DNA from: Plantimonas leprariae
GTDB lineage: Bacteria; Pseudomonadota; Alphaproteobacteria; Rhizobiales; Rhizobiaceae
DNA: 64,000 nt
NCBI RefSeq assembly: GCF_008802405.1
Contig: NZ_VZDO01000016.1
Coordinates: forward strand, 54,768-118,767
Direction: 5' to 3'
The notes under the pieces are model-generated. The model saw nothing but the letters and a program-made list of their open reading frames with translations, ran no database searches and was not told the DNA's origin. This document shows, in pieces, positions 1 to 9,021 of this stretch. How positions within the stretch are numbered: the first letter of the stretch is position 1; each line of letters begins with the position of its first letter. The position numbers were made by a program, and so were the translations under genes.

Positions 1-360
1 CGCGGCCGTCGACTTGCCTCGCCGCTTCGCGCCTCAGGCGGGCTCCATCACGGCGATCCATCGATGGCGAAAATCGCCGGCCGCGCCGACTGCCTCCTCT
101 TCCGCCAGCGCTAGGCAGCAGCCATGGAGAGGCGACCGCGAGCAAGCGGGATGACCAAGCAGACGCCCAGAGATCCTGTAGGCAGCCGAGCAGCGTCGCG
201 GCGACGGTCGCAACGCCGACGCTCGAATTGGGAACAGACGGCTTGCCTACTTAGCGGTGGTAAGCTTCCCTCGATCCACAAGTCGACGGCTCGTTTGCGA
301 GTACTGCTGATGCAGATGAAATCAGTCAGACCGCCTCGGTTACGATCGAGGGCAGCGTAG
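1..360. other. No recognisable gene
   Basis: I see no protein family in this stretch on either strand. Open frames of 80 to 120 codons exist but are arginine- and serine-rich with no family signature, as expected of chance frames in GC-rich DNA. It probably holds the promoter of the AraC gene that starts at 361; I could not identify clear -35/-10 boxes. Confidence 0.5.
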
Positions 361-1332
361 GTGAGCAGGGACGTCCTCGACCGCCTGTTGATCACGCTGG
401 CGGTGCGGCTGCACATTTCCTCGGTGTGCCGCATCCAGCGCGGTTGGCGCTTGGCGTTCGGTCCGTTCGAGGCGATCACGGTCCACTACGTGCTGAACGG
501 CAGCGGCGGCGTCCGGATCGACGGTGGCGCCTGGGTGCCGTTCTATGCGGGCAGCGTCATCATCGTTCCGGCCCGACGGCCGCACGCGATCGGCGAGCCA
601 AACACGCCAGTCGGCGAGGTTCGTGGCGAAGAGCGTTGCGCCGTCCAGCACGAAGGCTTGGTGACGTTCACCGGCGGGGACGGCAGCAGCGACACGCTGC
701 TCGTCTGCGGCATGATCCCGGCGACCTACGACGGTGCGCTCGGCCTGCTCGCCGCCCTGCAGGGTCCGCTGATCGAGAACCTTCCCGCCGACCGCAGTTT
801 TGATAACGCCTTTGCCTTGATGCGCGCCGAGATCGAACGGCCCACGGTCGGCACGCAGGCTCTGACTGAAGCTCTGATGAAACAGTGCCTCGTGCTTCTG
901 TTGCGTCGTCACTTGATGTCAGACGACACCTCGCCCGTCACCGCTTCCTTGCGCGATCCGCGGCTGACGCGGGCGGTCCTCGCGGTCGTCGAGCGACCAG
1001 CGAACCCGCACACGGTCGAGAGCCTGGCACGGGTCGCCGGCATGAGCCGGGCAGCGTTCGCCGAACGCTTCTCGCAGACGTTCCGGCAGACGCCGATCGA
1101 CTTTGTGGGCAAGGTGCGGCTCCGGCTCGCCGCGCAACTGCTGACGACCACCGATCTGCCGGTCGGCATCATCGCGACGAGCATCGGCTATGCCAGCCGC
1201 AGCTATTTCTCGCGCGCCTTTCGGGCCGCGTACGGGCTCGAACCCAAACGCTACCGCGAAGTCGGCGGGCAGGAGGAGCGCGAGCCCGAGAGCGTTCGGG
1301 ACACGCTCCTGCCGGAAACGCTCTCGTCCTGA
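361..1332 (+). CDS. AraC-family transcriptional regulator with N-terminal cupin sensor
   Basis: The 323-residue product has a cupin-type ligand-binding half (about residues 1 to 150, AraC_binding/cupin_6 style, with WRLAFGPF and PARRPHAI) and a C-terminal double helix-turn-helix (about 195 to 300). The latter carries the typical AraC pattern: VESLARVAGMSRAAFAERF, then the second helix pair ending in GYASRSYFSRAFRAAYG. The start is the GTG at 361, because TAG lies directly upstream in frame. It is a DNA-binding activator or repressor answering to a small molecule. The next two genes on the same strand encode catalase-fold proteins, so they are the obvious candidate targets, but no operator was recognised. 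Family assignment is firm; target and ligand are inference. Confidence 0.9.
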   Translation: MSRDVLDRLLITLAVRLHISSVCRIQRGWRLAFGPFEAITVHYVLNGSGGVRIDGGAWVPFYAGSVIIVPARRPHAIGEPNTPVGEVRGEERCAVQHEGLVTFTGGDGSSDTLLVCGMIPATYDGALGLLAALQGPLIENLPADRSFDNAFALMRAEIERPTVGTQALTEALMKQCLVLLLRRHLMSDDTSPVTASLRDPRLTRAVLAVVERPANPHTVESLARVAGMSRAAFAERFSQTFRQTPIDFVGKVRLRLAAQLLTTTDLPVGIIATSIGYASRSYFSRAFRAAYGLEPKRYREVGGQEEREPESVRDTLLPETLSS

Positions 1333-1585
1333 CGGACACAAGGTCTTGTCCGGCAGCTTGCGCCCTATCGTCCACAAAGCGTGCCCCATCGTCCAACTTC
1401 GGCAAGCGAAGCAAAGAGGGCTCGTTTTCCCATAGCCGGCAACCGGTTGCTCTCCGGAACTTGCCTTGATCAAGTGCCGTTCTGTCAGCTGAGTTCAGCC
1501 ACCGCACAGGTGGCATTGACCCGATCGTCCGAGCGCGACGCGCCGGTGCGATGTCCCGGGTCGGGACTGCGGATGAGGATACCCG

Positions 1586-2677
1586 ATGCCGATCGCCCAG
1601 CCCATCCGCTTCCAGCCGGGTATCGAAACGCCGACGCCGGACGAGGCCGAGACCATCGACGGCATCATCGAGGCGATGACGCATCAGGCCGAGAAGGTGG
1701 CGGAACGCGAACGGCACGCGGTGCGCGCCTCGCATGCCAAGAGCTCGGCTCTCGCCGTCGGCACGCTGACGATCCATCCCGACCTGCCGCCGGAGCTGGC
1801 GCAAGGGCTGTTCGCCGCCTCCGGCAGTTTCGACGTCGCCATCCGCTTCGCGCAAGGGCCCGGCGAAACGCTGGCCGACCGGGTCGGCACGCATCGCGGC
1901 ATGGCGATCAAGGTGTTCGGCGTCGAGGGCGAGAAACTCGGCAGCCATCGCGACACGACGCAGGATTTCGTGCTCGCCAGCGGCCCGACCTTTCCGTCCG
2001 GCACGGCAGAGGGCTTCCTGAAGGACGAGAAGCAACTGGAAGCCGGAACTTCGATGCCGGAAGGCGTCAAGAGCTTCGTCTCGTCGGCGGCACGCAATTT
2101 GAACCGGGTCCTCCACGCCGTCGGCACCGAAAGCCCCAAGGCCGACTTCTTCGGCCATCCGTTCGTCCATCCGCTGTCCGAGCCCTACTACAGCCAAGCG
2201 CCGATCCGCTTCGGCGACTACGTGGCGAAGGTCGCGGCCTTCCCCGCTTCGGCCGAGCAGGACGCGCTCGAGAACCAGACGATCGACGTTGACAGCGATC
2301 CGGACGCGTTCCGGCACGCCACGGAAGCGTTCATCCGGTCCGAGGAAACGGTGTTCGAGCTGCGCGTCCAGCTGTGGACGGACGCCGAGGCCCAGCCGAT
2401 CGAGGACGCCTCGGTCGAGTGGAAGGAGAGCGACAGCCCGTTCCGGACGGTGGCGACGATCCACATCCCGGCGCAGGAGGCCGGCAGCTCGGAGCGGCGG
2501 CGCTACTTCGACGAGGCGATGTCGTTCCGCCCGGCCCACACGCTCGCGGCGCACCAGCCGCTCGGCTCGGTGATGCGCGCCCGGCTGCGCGTCTACGAGG
2601 CGCTGGCCGCGTTCCGGCAGAACGCCAACGGCGTGCAGCCGCAGGAGCCGCAAACCGTCACGCAGATTCCCGCCTGA
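1586..2677 (+). CDS. Catalase-fold heme protein (y4iL-like), copy 1
   Basis: This 363-residue protein belongs to the short catalase-related family (catalase fold without the long catalase N- and C-terminal extensions), often named catalase family protein or y4iL-like. Visible family features are the segment AVRASHAKSSA near residue 45, corresponding to the distal-His region, followed by the beta-barrel strand VAIRFAQGPGETLADRVGTHRGMAIKVFG and the TQDFVLASGPTF stretch. Members are thought to bind heme and act on peroxides or fatty-acid hydroperoxides, but few have been characterised, so the substrate is unknown. No signal peptide is visible, so it is probably cytoplasmic. A GGATGAGGAT stretch precedes the ATG. 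It lies 59 bases upstream of a clear paralog and probably shares a transcript with it. Confidence 0.82.
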   Translation: MPIAQPIRFQPGIETPTPDEAETIDGIIEAMTHQAEKVAERERHAVRASHAKSSALAVGTLTIHPDLPPELAQGLFAASGSFDVAIRFAQGPGETLADRVGTHRGMAIKVFGVEGEKLGSHRDTTQDFVLASGPTFPSGTAEGFLKDEKQLEAGTSMPEGVKSFVSSAARNLNRVLHAVGTESPKADFFGHPFVHPLSEPYYSQAPIRFGDYVAKVAAFPASAEQDALENQTIDVDSDPDAFRHATEAFIRSEETVFELRVQLWTDAEAQPIEDASVEWKESDSPFRTVATIHIPAQEAGSSERRRYFDEAMSFRPAHTLAAHQPLGSVMRARLRVYEALAAFRQNANGVQPQEPQTVTQIPA

Positions 2678-2736
2678 TGCAATCGCCGAACGCGCAAACC
2701 ATCGGGCAAATCAGCAGCAACAAGCGGAATGACACC

Positions 2737-3825
2737 ATGCCGATCGCTCAGCCTGTCCGTTTCAGCCCCGACGTCGAGACGGTTTCGCCCGACGAAGGCG
2801 AGACCATCCAGAACCTGAACCAGACCTTCGACACGATCCTGGAGACGACGGCCAAGGACTACGGCCATGCCGTACGGTCGGTCCATGCCAAGGCGCACGG
2901 CATCTTGGAAGGCACGCTGGAAATCGCGGCAGACCTCTCGCCGGAACTGGCGCAGGGGATGTTCGCCCGGCCGGGACGACACAAGGTCTACATGCGCCTG
3001 TCGACGAACGCCGGCGACATCCTGCCGGACGCCATCTCGCTGCCCCGCGGCTTGGCGCTGAAGGTGCTGGACGTCGAAGGTGAACGGCTGCCGGGCGCGG
3101 AAGGGACGACCCAGGACTTCGTCCTGGTCAACGGTCCGGTGTTCCAGACGAAGACCGCCAAGCAGTTCCTCGGCAACCTGAAGATGCTGGCCGGCACGAC
3201 CGACAAGCTGGAGGGCACGAAGAAGGCGATGTCGAGCGTCCTGCGCGGCGTCAGCACGGCGCTCTCGGCGGTCGGCGTCGAGAGCCCGAAGCTGCAATCG
3301 CTCGGCGGCGCGCCGAACGCCGACCCGCTCGGTGAAACCTACTACAGCGTCACGCCGTTCCGCTACGGCGACTTCATCGCGAAGTTCTCGATCGTCCCGG
3401 TGTCGCCCGACCTCACGGCACTGACCGGCGCGGAGATCGACGCCTCCGACCGTCCGGACGCGATCCGCGAGACGCTGCAGGCCGAGATGCAGAATGCGAC
3501 CGGCGTCTGGGAACTGCGCGTCCAGCTCTGCCGCGATCTCGAGAAGCAGCCGGTCGAAGATCCGACGGTCGAGTGGAACGAGGACGAGGCGCCGTTCGAG
3601 CGGGTGGCGACGATCACGGTCGCGCCGCAGGACAGTTGGGAGACGGCGAGAGTCCAGGCGGTCAACGAGGCGATGCGCTTCGGCGTCTGGACCGGGCTCG
3701 CGGCCCATCAACCGCTCGGCAACATCAACCGGGCGCGCAACGAGCCGTACCAGCACTCGGCCGAGTTTCGGCAGCGCTTCAACCGTTGCCCGATCCACGA
3801 GCCGTCCGTGCGTTCCGCCGTTTGA
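2737..3825 (+). CDS. Catalase-fold heme protein (y4iL-like), copy 2
   Basis: This 362-residue protein is collinear with the preceding gene from the first residue (MPIAQPVRF versus MPIAQPIRF) to the last strand, so the pair is a tandem duplication. The corresponding distal-His segment reads AVRSVHAKAHG, closer to the family consensus than copy 1. The frame is open further upstream, but alignment with copy 1 fixes the start at ATG 2737. The two copies differ over much of their length, so the duplication is old and the proteins may have different substrates. It follows the upstream paralog and AraC gene on the same strand. Assignment to the catalase superfamily is firm; the reaction is not known. 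Confidence 0.82.
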   Translation: MPIAQPVRFSPDVETVSPDEGETIQNLNQTFDTILETTAKDYGHAVRSVHAKAHGILEGTLEIAADLSPELAQGMFARPGRHKVYMRLSTNAGDILPDAISLPRGLALKVLDVEGERLPGAEGTTQDFVLVNGPVFQTKTAKQFLGNLKMLAGTTDKLEGTKKAMSSVLRGVSTALSAVGVESPKLQSLGGAPNADPLGETYYSVTPFRYGDFIAKFSIVPVSPDLTALTGAEIDASDRPDAIRETLQAEMQNATGVWELRVQLCRDLEKQPVEDPTVEWNEDEAPFERVATITVAPQDSWETARVQAVNEAMRFGVWTGLAAHQPLGNINRARNEPYQHSAEFRQRFNRCPIHEPSVRSAV

Positions 3826-4440
3826 TCGAGGCGGGCAACAGTATCCGCCAACCGAGGATGGCAACGCATCAGCCATGGCGAACGACGCCGACACGCAACT
3901 CGTGCTAGCCTACTTCCCGGCCTTCCGCGAACGGGACGCTGCTTGGTAGGAGCAGCACATCGCCTTCGATTTCGTCAGGCACGATCCGGGCCTCGACTTC
4001 GAGGCGCGCGGCCCGCAGGCGTCGCCAAGCTCGCCGAGGTCCTGCACGGCGCGTTCGCCATCGCCTCGCGCACGTGCCGCGTCAGTTCAGCACTCGGGCG
4101 CGCTGCCGTGACCTTGGCGTCATCAAAGTGCAGGTTCAGGACGACGGGGTCGGTACAACTGGCATGCGGCGTCAGGCGGCGGCGGCATCCTGCTCAAGGG
4201 GCAGTTCGCGCAGAATGGCGTGGATCCTTTGCCCTCGCGCCAAGCGGTGGCGAAGTCGCTCTTGAAACCCCGACCGCAGCGATGCGCTCAGCTTTTTTCT
4301 CCGATCGTCCGACGAAGTCCGTCGCCCAGTTGGTGAGGGAGCGACGGGTATGGGCGTCTGAGCGAGAAGCGACACATTGCCGTGGCAGTCGTTCATGACG
4401 TCGCCGCACCATTTGTTAGGTTGCGTCGGAGCTGGTTATC
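3826..4440. other. 615-base gap with degenerate coding traces
   Basis: No intact gene was found. A short plus-strand frame starts at ATG 3875 and ends at TAG 3947-3949. Coding-like sequence seems to continue beyond that stop, and then in another frame (GVAKLAEVLHGAF around 4015 to 4060), which suggests a decayed gene I could not name. A minus-strand frame at 4172 to 4396 has no family signature and is not called. Confidence 0.3.
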
Positions 4441-5622
4441 TTATCCGTGCGGCTTGAACACGACCTTGGTGCAGTTGTCCTTCTTGTCGCGGAACGTCTC
4501 GTAGAGCGCGGGGCCGTCCTCGAGGTTGCTGGAGCGGTGGCTAATGATGAAGGACGGATCAATCTCGCCATTCTCGATCCGCTCCAGGAGCGGCTTCAGG
4601 TAGCGCTGCATGTGCGTCTGGCCGGTCTTGAGCGTCAGCCCCTTGTTCATCAGGCCGCCGAGGTCGACCGGACCGGCCGGTCCCGCGAAGACGCCGGGCA
4701 TCGAGACGTTGCCGCCGGGCCGGCAAGCAAGAATTGCCTGGTTCAACGCGAAGGGCCGTCCCATGCTCGTGGTCGACGACATCACGGCCGACGAGACCTT
4801 CTGCATCAGGGTCTCCGCTCCGTGCGCTTCCATGCCGACCGCCTCGATCACCGAGTCCGGACCCTGTCCGCCGGTCATCTCCATTAGCGCCTCTTGGATA
4901 TCGACCGCGCCGTAGTCGATCGTCTCGGCGCCGGCCTCGCGGGCGAGCGCCAAGCGCTCAGGTACGGTGTCGATCGCGATGACCCGCTTGGCGCCGAGCA
5001 GGAAGCAGCACTTGACGGCAAGCACGCCGACTGGGCCGCAGCCCCAGACCGCCACCGTGTCCTCCGGACCAATGTCGCAGTGCTCGGCCGCCTGGTAGGC
5101 GGTCGGGAAGATGTCGGACAGGAACAGCACCTTCTCGTCGTCGAGCCCGTCCGGCACCTTGATCGGTCCAACGTCGGCATAGGGAACGCGCAGATATTCG
5201 GCCTGTCCTCCTGAGAAGCCGCCAGTGATGTGCGAGAAGCCGAAGAGGCCGGCGAGCGGATAGCCGAAAGTCTCGGCCTGCATCTTGCCGTTTGGGTTGG
5301 TTCGCTCGCAGCAGCTCCAGTTACCCCACCTGCACTGCCGGCACTCGCCGCAGCAGATGGTGAAGGGCACGACGATCCGGTCGCCAACCTTCAGCTTCGA
5401 CGCCGCGCCCGAGCCGACCTCAACGACCTCGCCCATGGTCTCATGGCCTAGGATGTCGCCGCTTTCCATCGTCGGCATAAAGCCGCCCATCAGGTGCAGA
5501 TCCGAGCCGCAGATCGCGCAGGCCGTTACCTTGATGACGACGTCGCGGTCGTGCTCGATCTTCGGGTCGGGAACCGTCTCGCAGCGGATGTCGCCCTCGC
5601 CGTGCCAGGTTAACGCCTTCAT
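4441..5622 (-). CDS. Zinc-dependent alcohol dehydrogenase, formaldehyde-dehydrogenase-like MDR family
   Basis: The product is a 393-residue medium-chain dehydrogenase/reductase. The catalytic zinc ligands Cys38, His60 and Glu61 are present ([15 protein letters not shown]). The structural zinc lobe is complete with Cys91, Cys94, Cys97 and Cys105 spaced C-x2-C-x2-C-x7-C, and the NAD(P)-binding motif GCGPVGV is near residue 195. The extended C-terminal region with the [20 protein letters not shown] insertion is typical of the glutathione-independent formaldehyde dehydrogenase-like branch, so it probably oxidises a primary alcohol or reduces an aldehyde with NAD(P). ATG 5622 is the natural start (MKALTWHG). 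It stands alone on the minus strand; the neighbouring aldehyde dehydrogenases suggest a shared role in alcohol/aldehyde metabolism, which is inference. Confidence 0.88.
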   Translation of the reverse strand: MKALTWHGEGDIRCETVPDPKIEHDRDVVIKVTACAICGSDLHLMGGFMPTMESGDILGHETMGEVVEVGSGAASKLKVGDRIVVPFTICCGECRQCRWGNWSCCERTNPNGKMQAETFGYPLAGLFGFSHITGGFSGGQAEYLRVPYADVGPIKVPDGLDDEKVLFLSDIFPTAYQAAEHCDIGPEDTVAVWGCGPVGVLAVKCCFLLGAKRVIAIDTVPERLALAREAGAETIDYGAVDIQEALMEMTGGQGPDSVIEAVGMEAHGAETLMQKVSSAVMSSTTSMGRPFALNQAILACRPGGNVSMPGVFAGPAGPVDLGGLMNKGLTLKTGQTHMQRYLKPLLERIENGEIDPSFIISHRSSNLEDGPALYETFRDKKDNCTKVVFKPHG

Positions 5623-5807
5623 CAGTGAACCCTTTACGGCCGTTCAGTTGCAAGCACCGAACTAGCGGCTCTCAGGTCGCGGGCGACCACGCAGTTGTTT
5701 GGTTGGCTGCGGACGTCACAAACGCAGGTTCCGACTCATTCAAGCCTTTGCGCGGAATTGACAACGTTCCCCAAAGCAGACGAACGGAATCGAGTATTTG
5801 GGAGACG

Positions 5808-6379
5808 TCAGCGGGCATGCCGGCACTCGTCCGGTGACTGGTTCGGTTCGCGCGGACCATTACCGAGGGAGCGCCACCACCTAAGAAGCTGAGCCGGGTC
5901 CGGTTCGACAGACACGGCGAGCCCGCCCGTACTTTCGATCCAGCCTTCGCGGAGCCCGACTGGAACAGCGACCGCGACCGGCACGACGTCGTCGAAGGCT
6001 GCGGCGAGCAACCCGATCAACCCATGGCCCTCCATCTCGGCCCGCCCGAAGCGATTGAGGACAGCAAGATCGGGCTTGCGTGGGAGTGCCGCCGCCAGCC
6101 GCTCCCCGGACCCATGAGCCGCGTCGACGCGCGTCCGTCGAAGTGATCGTCCTGGTTCTCCACGCTTCCCCACTCCGCCTCCGGCGCGAGGATGAACTCG
6201 ACGGAACGGTTCTTCGTGCGAGCCCCGTCGACGCGCCACTGGAGGATGCCGAGCACGTCCCACCCCTCCGCCAGGAGCAGGCGCATGAACTCGGCGAGCA
6301 CAGCATCCGGGTCGTCGCCGGTGCCGTAGATCATGCCGGCGACGTCGTTGTCGGAGTAGAGACGAGGCAGGTTCGGCAT
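5808..6379 (-). pseudogene. DUF2478 protein, frameshifted
   Basis: The first part, from ATG 6379 (MPNLPRLYSDNDV), reads as a DUF2478 N-terminus (AGMIYGTGDDPDAVLAEFMRL, then GWDVLGILQWR). The family's second half (ERLAAALPRKPDLAVLNRFG, AEMEGHGLIGLLAAAFDD) lies in a different frame that closes at 5808. The shift falls between about 6121 and 6140. DUF2478 proteins are P-loop-like proteins of unknown function, repeatedly found beside molybdate transport genes. The gene follows the ModA-like gene by about 50 bases and was probably the last cistron of that operon. It is either a true pseudogene or a one-base sequencing error; the surrounding residues are otherwise well conserved, which leaves the latter open. 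Confidence 0.65.
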
Positions 6380-6429
6380 GGCGGCATCCTGTCCGATCCA
6401 AAACCAAATACTGCTGCTGTCGAAGATGC

Positions 6430-7182
6430 CTACCGATGATCGGCGAAGCCATAACGGCGCAGCACGTCCTGGCCGAGGGCCGACAGCAGCCATTTCGACA
6501 GCCGCTCCGCGCCGTGCCCGGCCGTCCGTCCGAGGCACAGGTCGTAGCTCGCCGCGACATCCAGACGCTTCGGGATAACCACGACCGCGAGGCCGGGTCG
6601 AGCTTCGACGAGCCTGCCGTTGGTGCGGTAGCTGACGAACACGTCCGCCTCGCCGCCATCGATCGCCCAGGCGGCGGCTGGAACATCGGAGGGGATCGGC
6701 AGCGAGTCCCGGCCGCCCACCAGCGCCCTCGCCTTTGCGGCGAGCACGGCACCGGCGCCGGGACGCTCCCTCTCGACGTTCCGGAAGAACTCGAGCGCGT
6801 AGTCGCCGGACGGATCGGCGCCGGGCGTCGACGTCCCGATGCGGATGTCCGGCCGAAGCATGACCTCGATCATGGTCTCTGCCGTCATTCCGAGCCCGGC
6901 GCGAGCGATTAGGCACAAGCTGTTCGCGGTGAACGGGATCGCCGGGCCGGACAGGCCGAGGCGGTGGAGGCGTTCGGGATGCGCCATGTTGGCCGACGCG
7001 AACAGGTCGAACGCCTCGCCGGACTCGATCCGCTCGCGCAGGAGCCCGGCCGGGCCGAAGGCGGCGTCGATCCTGATACCCGTCCCGGCCTCGAACGCCG
7101 CGACGATGTCGGTGAACGGCTGGCGCAGGCTCCCCGCGGCAAGGACCTTGATGGTCGGCGCGGGTCTTTCGGAGATTGTCAT
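6430..7182 (-). CDS. ModA-like molybdate/tungstate-binding protein without signal peptide
   Basis: This 250-residue protein has the type II periplasmic-binding fold of ModA/WtpA proteins. It starts with IKVLAAGSLRQPFTDIVAAFE, followed by FDLFASANMAHPERL and, later, a GDYALEFFRNVE segment as in the substrate-binding cleft of this family. Normally such proteins begin with a secretion signal; here the mature-like sequence begins about ten residues after ATG 7182, and no hydrophobic leader can be read upstream because the ATG overlaps the stop of the preceding ATPase gene (ATGA). It may therefore act in the cytoplasm, for example as an oxyanion sensor or buffer, or be exported by an unrecognised route. 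It is the fourth cistron of the ABC importer operon. Confidence 0.75.
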   Translation of the reverse strand: MTISERPAPTIKVLAAGSLRQPFTDIVAAFEAGTGIRIDAAFGPAGLLRERIESGEAFDLFASANMAHPERLHRLGLSGPAIPFTANSLCLIARAGLGMTAETMIEVMLRPDIRIGTSTPGADPSGDYALEFFRNVERERPGAGAVLAAKARALVGGRDSLPIPSDVPAAAWAIDGGEADVFVSYRTNGRLVEARPGLAVVVIPKRLDVAASYDLCLGRTAGHGAERLSKWLLSALGQDVLRRYGFADHR

Positions 7183-7973
7183 CGTCCCGTTGGTTTCTCT
7201 GCGTGGCGTCCCAACCCGCGGCCTCCGAACACCGGGACGGCCGAAGTCGACAGGGTTCCGTCGACCTCGAACGGCACGAGCCGCACCGGCAGGCCGTAGA
7301 GGGCCTCGAGGTTGCGCTCGGTCACGACGCCGTCGACGGCACCGAAGATTGGGGACTCCTCCTCCATCATCAGGAGCGCCTTGGACGCCGCCGTGATCGC
7401 GTGGTTCGGCTGGTGGGTGGTGAAGACGAGCGTCCGCCCTTGCGCCGCGAGCCGGCCGATGAGGTCCAGGACGCGGCCCTGATTCTGCAGGTCGAGTGCC
7501 GAGGCGGGCTCGTCGAGAAGGAGGATCGAGGCTTCCGACGCGAGCGCCCGCGCGATCAGGACGAGTTGGCGCTCGCCGCCGGACAACCTGTCGAAGGAAC
7601 GCGCGGCGAGGTCGACCATGCCGACGGCATGGAGCGCGTCGAGGGCGATCGCCTCGTCCTTCGCGGTCGGCATCCGCAGCGTCGCCACGTGCCGGGCGCG
7701 GCCCATGAGGACGATGTCGAGCGCCGAGTAGGGAAAGGCGCCCGCGAAGTCCTGCGGCACGAAGCCGACCGGGCCGGCGGCCTCGACTGTTCCCTCGCTT
7801 GCCCGCAGAAGGCCCGCCATGACGCGAAGCAGCGTGGATTTACCACGTCCGTTGGGGCCGAGGACGGCGATGACGTCGCCGTTGCCGACGACGAGATCGA
7901 GCTTCCGGAACTGCCAGGCTCGGCCATCGTAGGAGTGGCCCGCGCCGCCGAGCGACAGGCTTGGTTCACCCAT
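7179..7973 (-). CDS. ABC transporter ATP-binding protein, FecE/MolC type
   Basis: The product is a 264-residue ABC ATPase with Walker A GPNGRGKST near residue 39, signature LSGGERQ, Walker B ILLLDEP with catalytic Glu, and the H-loop TTHQPNH. It belongs to the subfamily that powers FecCD-type (BtuCD-like) importers for siderophores, cobalamin, heme or, in the MolBCA branch, molybdate and tungstate. ATG 7973 overlaps the end of the permease gene by eight bases, and the stop overlaps the next ATG, so the genes are translationally coupled. The final 45 residues carry an extra tail (EALYGLPVRLVPFEVDGTLS) usual for MolC/FecE-like proteins. Role in energising the neighbouring permease is firm; the substrate is inferred from the ModA-like and DUF2478 neighbours. 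Confidence 0.9.
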   Translation of the reverse strand: MGEPSLSLGGAGHSYDGRAWQFRKLDLVVGNGDVIAVLGPNGRGKSTLLRVMAGLLRASEGTVEAAGPVGFVPQDFAGAFPYSALDIVLMGRARHVATLRMPTAKDEAIALDALHAVGMVDLAARSFDRLSGGERQLVLIARALASEASILLLDEPASALDLQNQGRVLDLIGRLAAQGRTLVFTTHQPNHAITAASKALLMMEEESPIFGAVDGVVTERNLEALYGLPVRLVPFEVDGTLSTSAVPVFGGRGLGRHAEKPTGR

Positions 7974-9021
7974 CCCGGCCGCCCGCCATCTGGCTCCGGC
8001 GCAGAAGGACCGCGAAGACCGGCGTGCCGATCAGGGCCGTCAGGATGCCGAGCGGGATCTCGGTGCCCGTGAGCGTCCGTGCCGCGTCGTCGACGACGAG
8101 AAGAAAGGTCGCGCCGACGAGAAGCGAGGCCGGCAGCATGCGGCGATGGCCGGGCCCGACAATCATGCGGGCGATATGGGGCACGACGAGGCCGACCCAG
8201 CCGACGATGCCGCTGACGGCGACTTGCGCCGACACGATCAGGGCGACCAGCGCGAGCACGAGCCAGCGCAGCCGCGCGACGTTGAGGCCGAGCGCGAGCG
8301 CGCTCTCGTCGCCGAGCGACAGAATGTCGATCCGCCAGCGCAGCGCCAGCAGCAGCGTGCCGCCGGCGAGCACGGGCCCTGCGACCAGCAGGGCCTTCTC
8401 CATGTTCGCCGTGGCGAAGCTGCCGAGCAGCCAGAACACCATTGTCGGCAGTTTGTCCTCGGTGTCGGCGAGGAACTGGACGAGGCTGACCAGCGCGCCG
8501 AAGAAACCGCTGACGACGACGCCGGCCAGTACCAGCGCGAGGATGTTGCGGCGGGCGACGAAGCTGTTCAGCGCGTAGACGAGGACGAGCGCGAGGAGGC
8601 CGAAGGCGAAGGCGCCAGCGAGAAGGCCGCCGTGCGACAGGCCGAGAAGGATCGCGAGCACGCCGCCGAACGCCGCCCCGGACGAGACGCCGACGATCTG
8701 CGGCCCGACCAGCTGGTTGCGGAACACGCCCTGAAGCGCCGCACCGGCGAGGGCGAGCCCCGAGCCGGCGAGGAGCGCGGTCAGAACGCGCGGCAGACGG
8801 ACGTTGAAGATGACGCTGCGCTCGACCGCCGTCACCGCCGGCTCGGCGGCGAGAACCGGATCGAGGAGGATCCGGACGACACGCAGAACCGGGATGTCGA
8901 TGCGGCCGAGGCCGAGCGAGAGGAGCGCGACGGCGAGGAGGACGCCGCCGAGAAGCGGCAGCGTCAGGCTTGAGGATACGCGGTACCGTCCGGCCGCGGT
9001 CGCGACGCGATCGGTGGTCAC
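7966..9021 (-). CDS. FecCD-family ABC transporter permease
   Basis: This 351-residue membrane protein has about ten hydrophobic segments and the FecCD/BtuC family hallmarks (RLPRVLTALLAGSGLALAGA, QGVFRNQLVGPQIVGVSSGA, GWVGLVVPHIARMIVGPGHR). It forms the homodimeric channel of a type II importer together with the ATPase encoded next to it. The start is GTG 9021, whose GTGA overlaps the stop codon of the binding-protein gene, so there is no intergenic space. A short polar N-terminus precedes the first membrane helix. Family identity is certain; iron-chelate, cobalamin and molybdate importers share this fold, so the substrate rests on gene context. Confidence 0.92.
   Translation of the reverse strand: MTTDRVATAAGRYRVSSSLTLPLLGGVLLAVALLSLGLGRIDIPVLRVVRILLDPVLAAEPAVTAVERSVIFNVRLPRVLTALLAGSGLALAGAALQGVFRNQLVGPQIVGVSSGAAFGGVLAILLGLSHGGLLAGAFAFGLLALVLVYALNSFVARRNILALVLAGVVVSGFFGALVSLVQFLADTEDKLPTMVFWLLGSFATANMEKALLVAGPVLAGGTLLLALRWRIDILSLGDESALALGLNVARLRWLVLALVALIVSAQVAVSGIVGWVGLVVPHIARMIVGPGHRRMLPASLLVGATFLLVVDDAARTLTGTEIPLGILTALIGTPVFAVLLRRSQMAGGRDG

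Noticed and set aside
4172..4396. 74-codon minus-strand frame with helical C-terminus (LARGQRIHAILREL)
   Set aside because: It cannot be matched to a family, lacks a ribosome site, and lies in a degenerate region.
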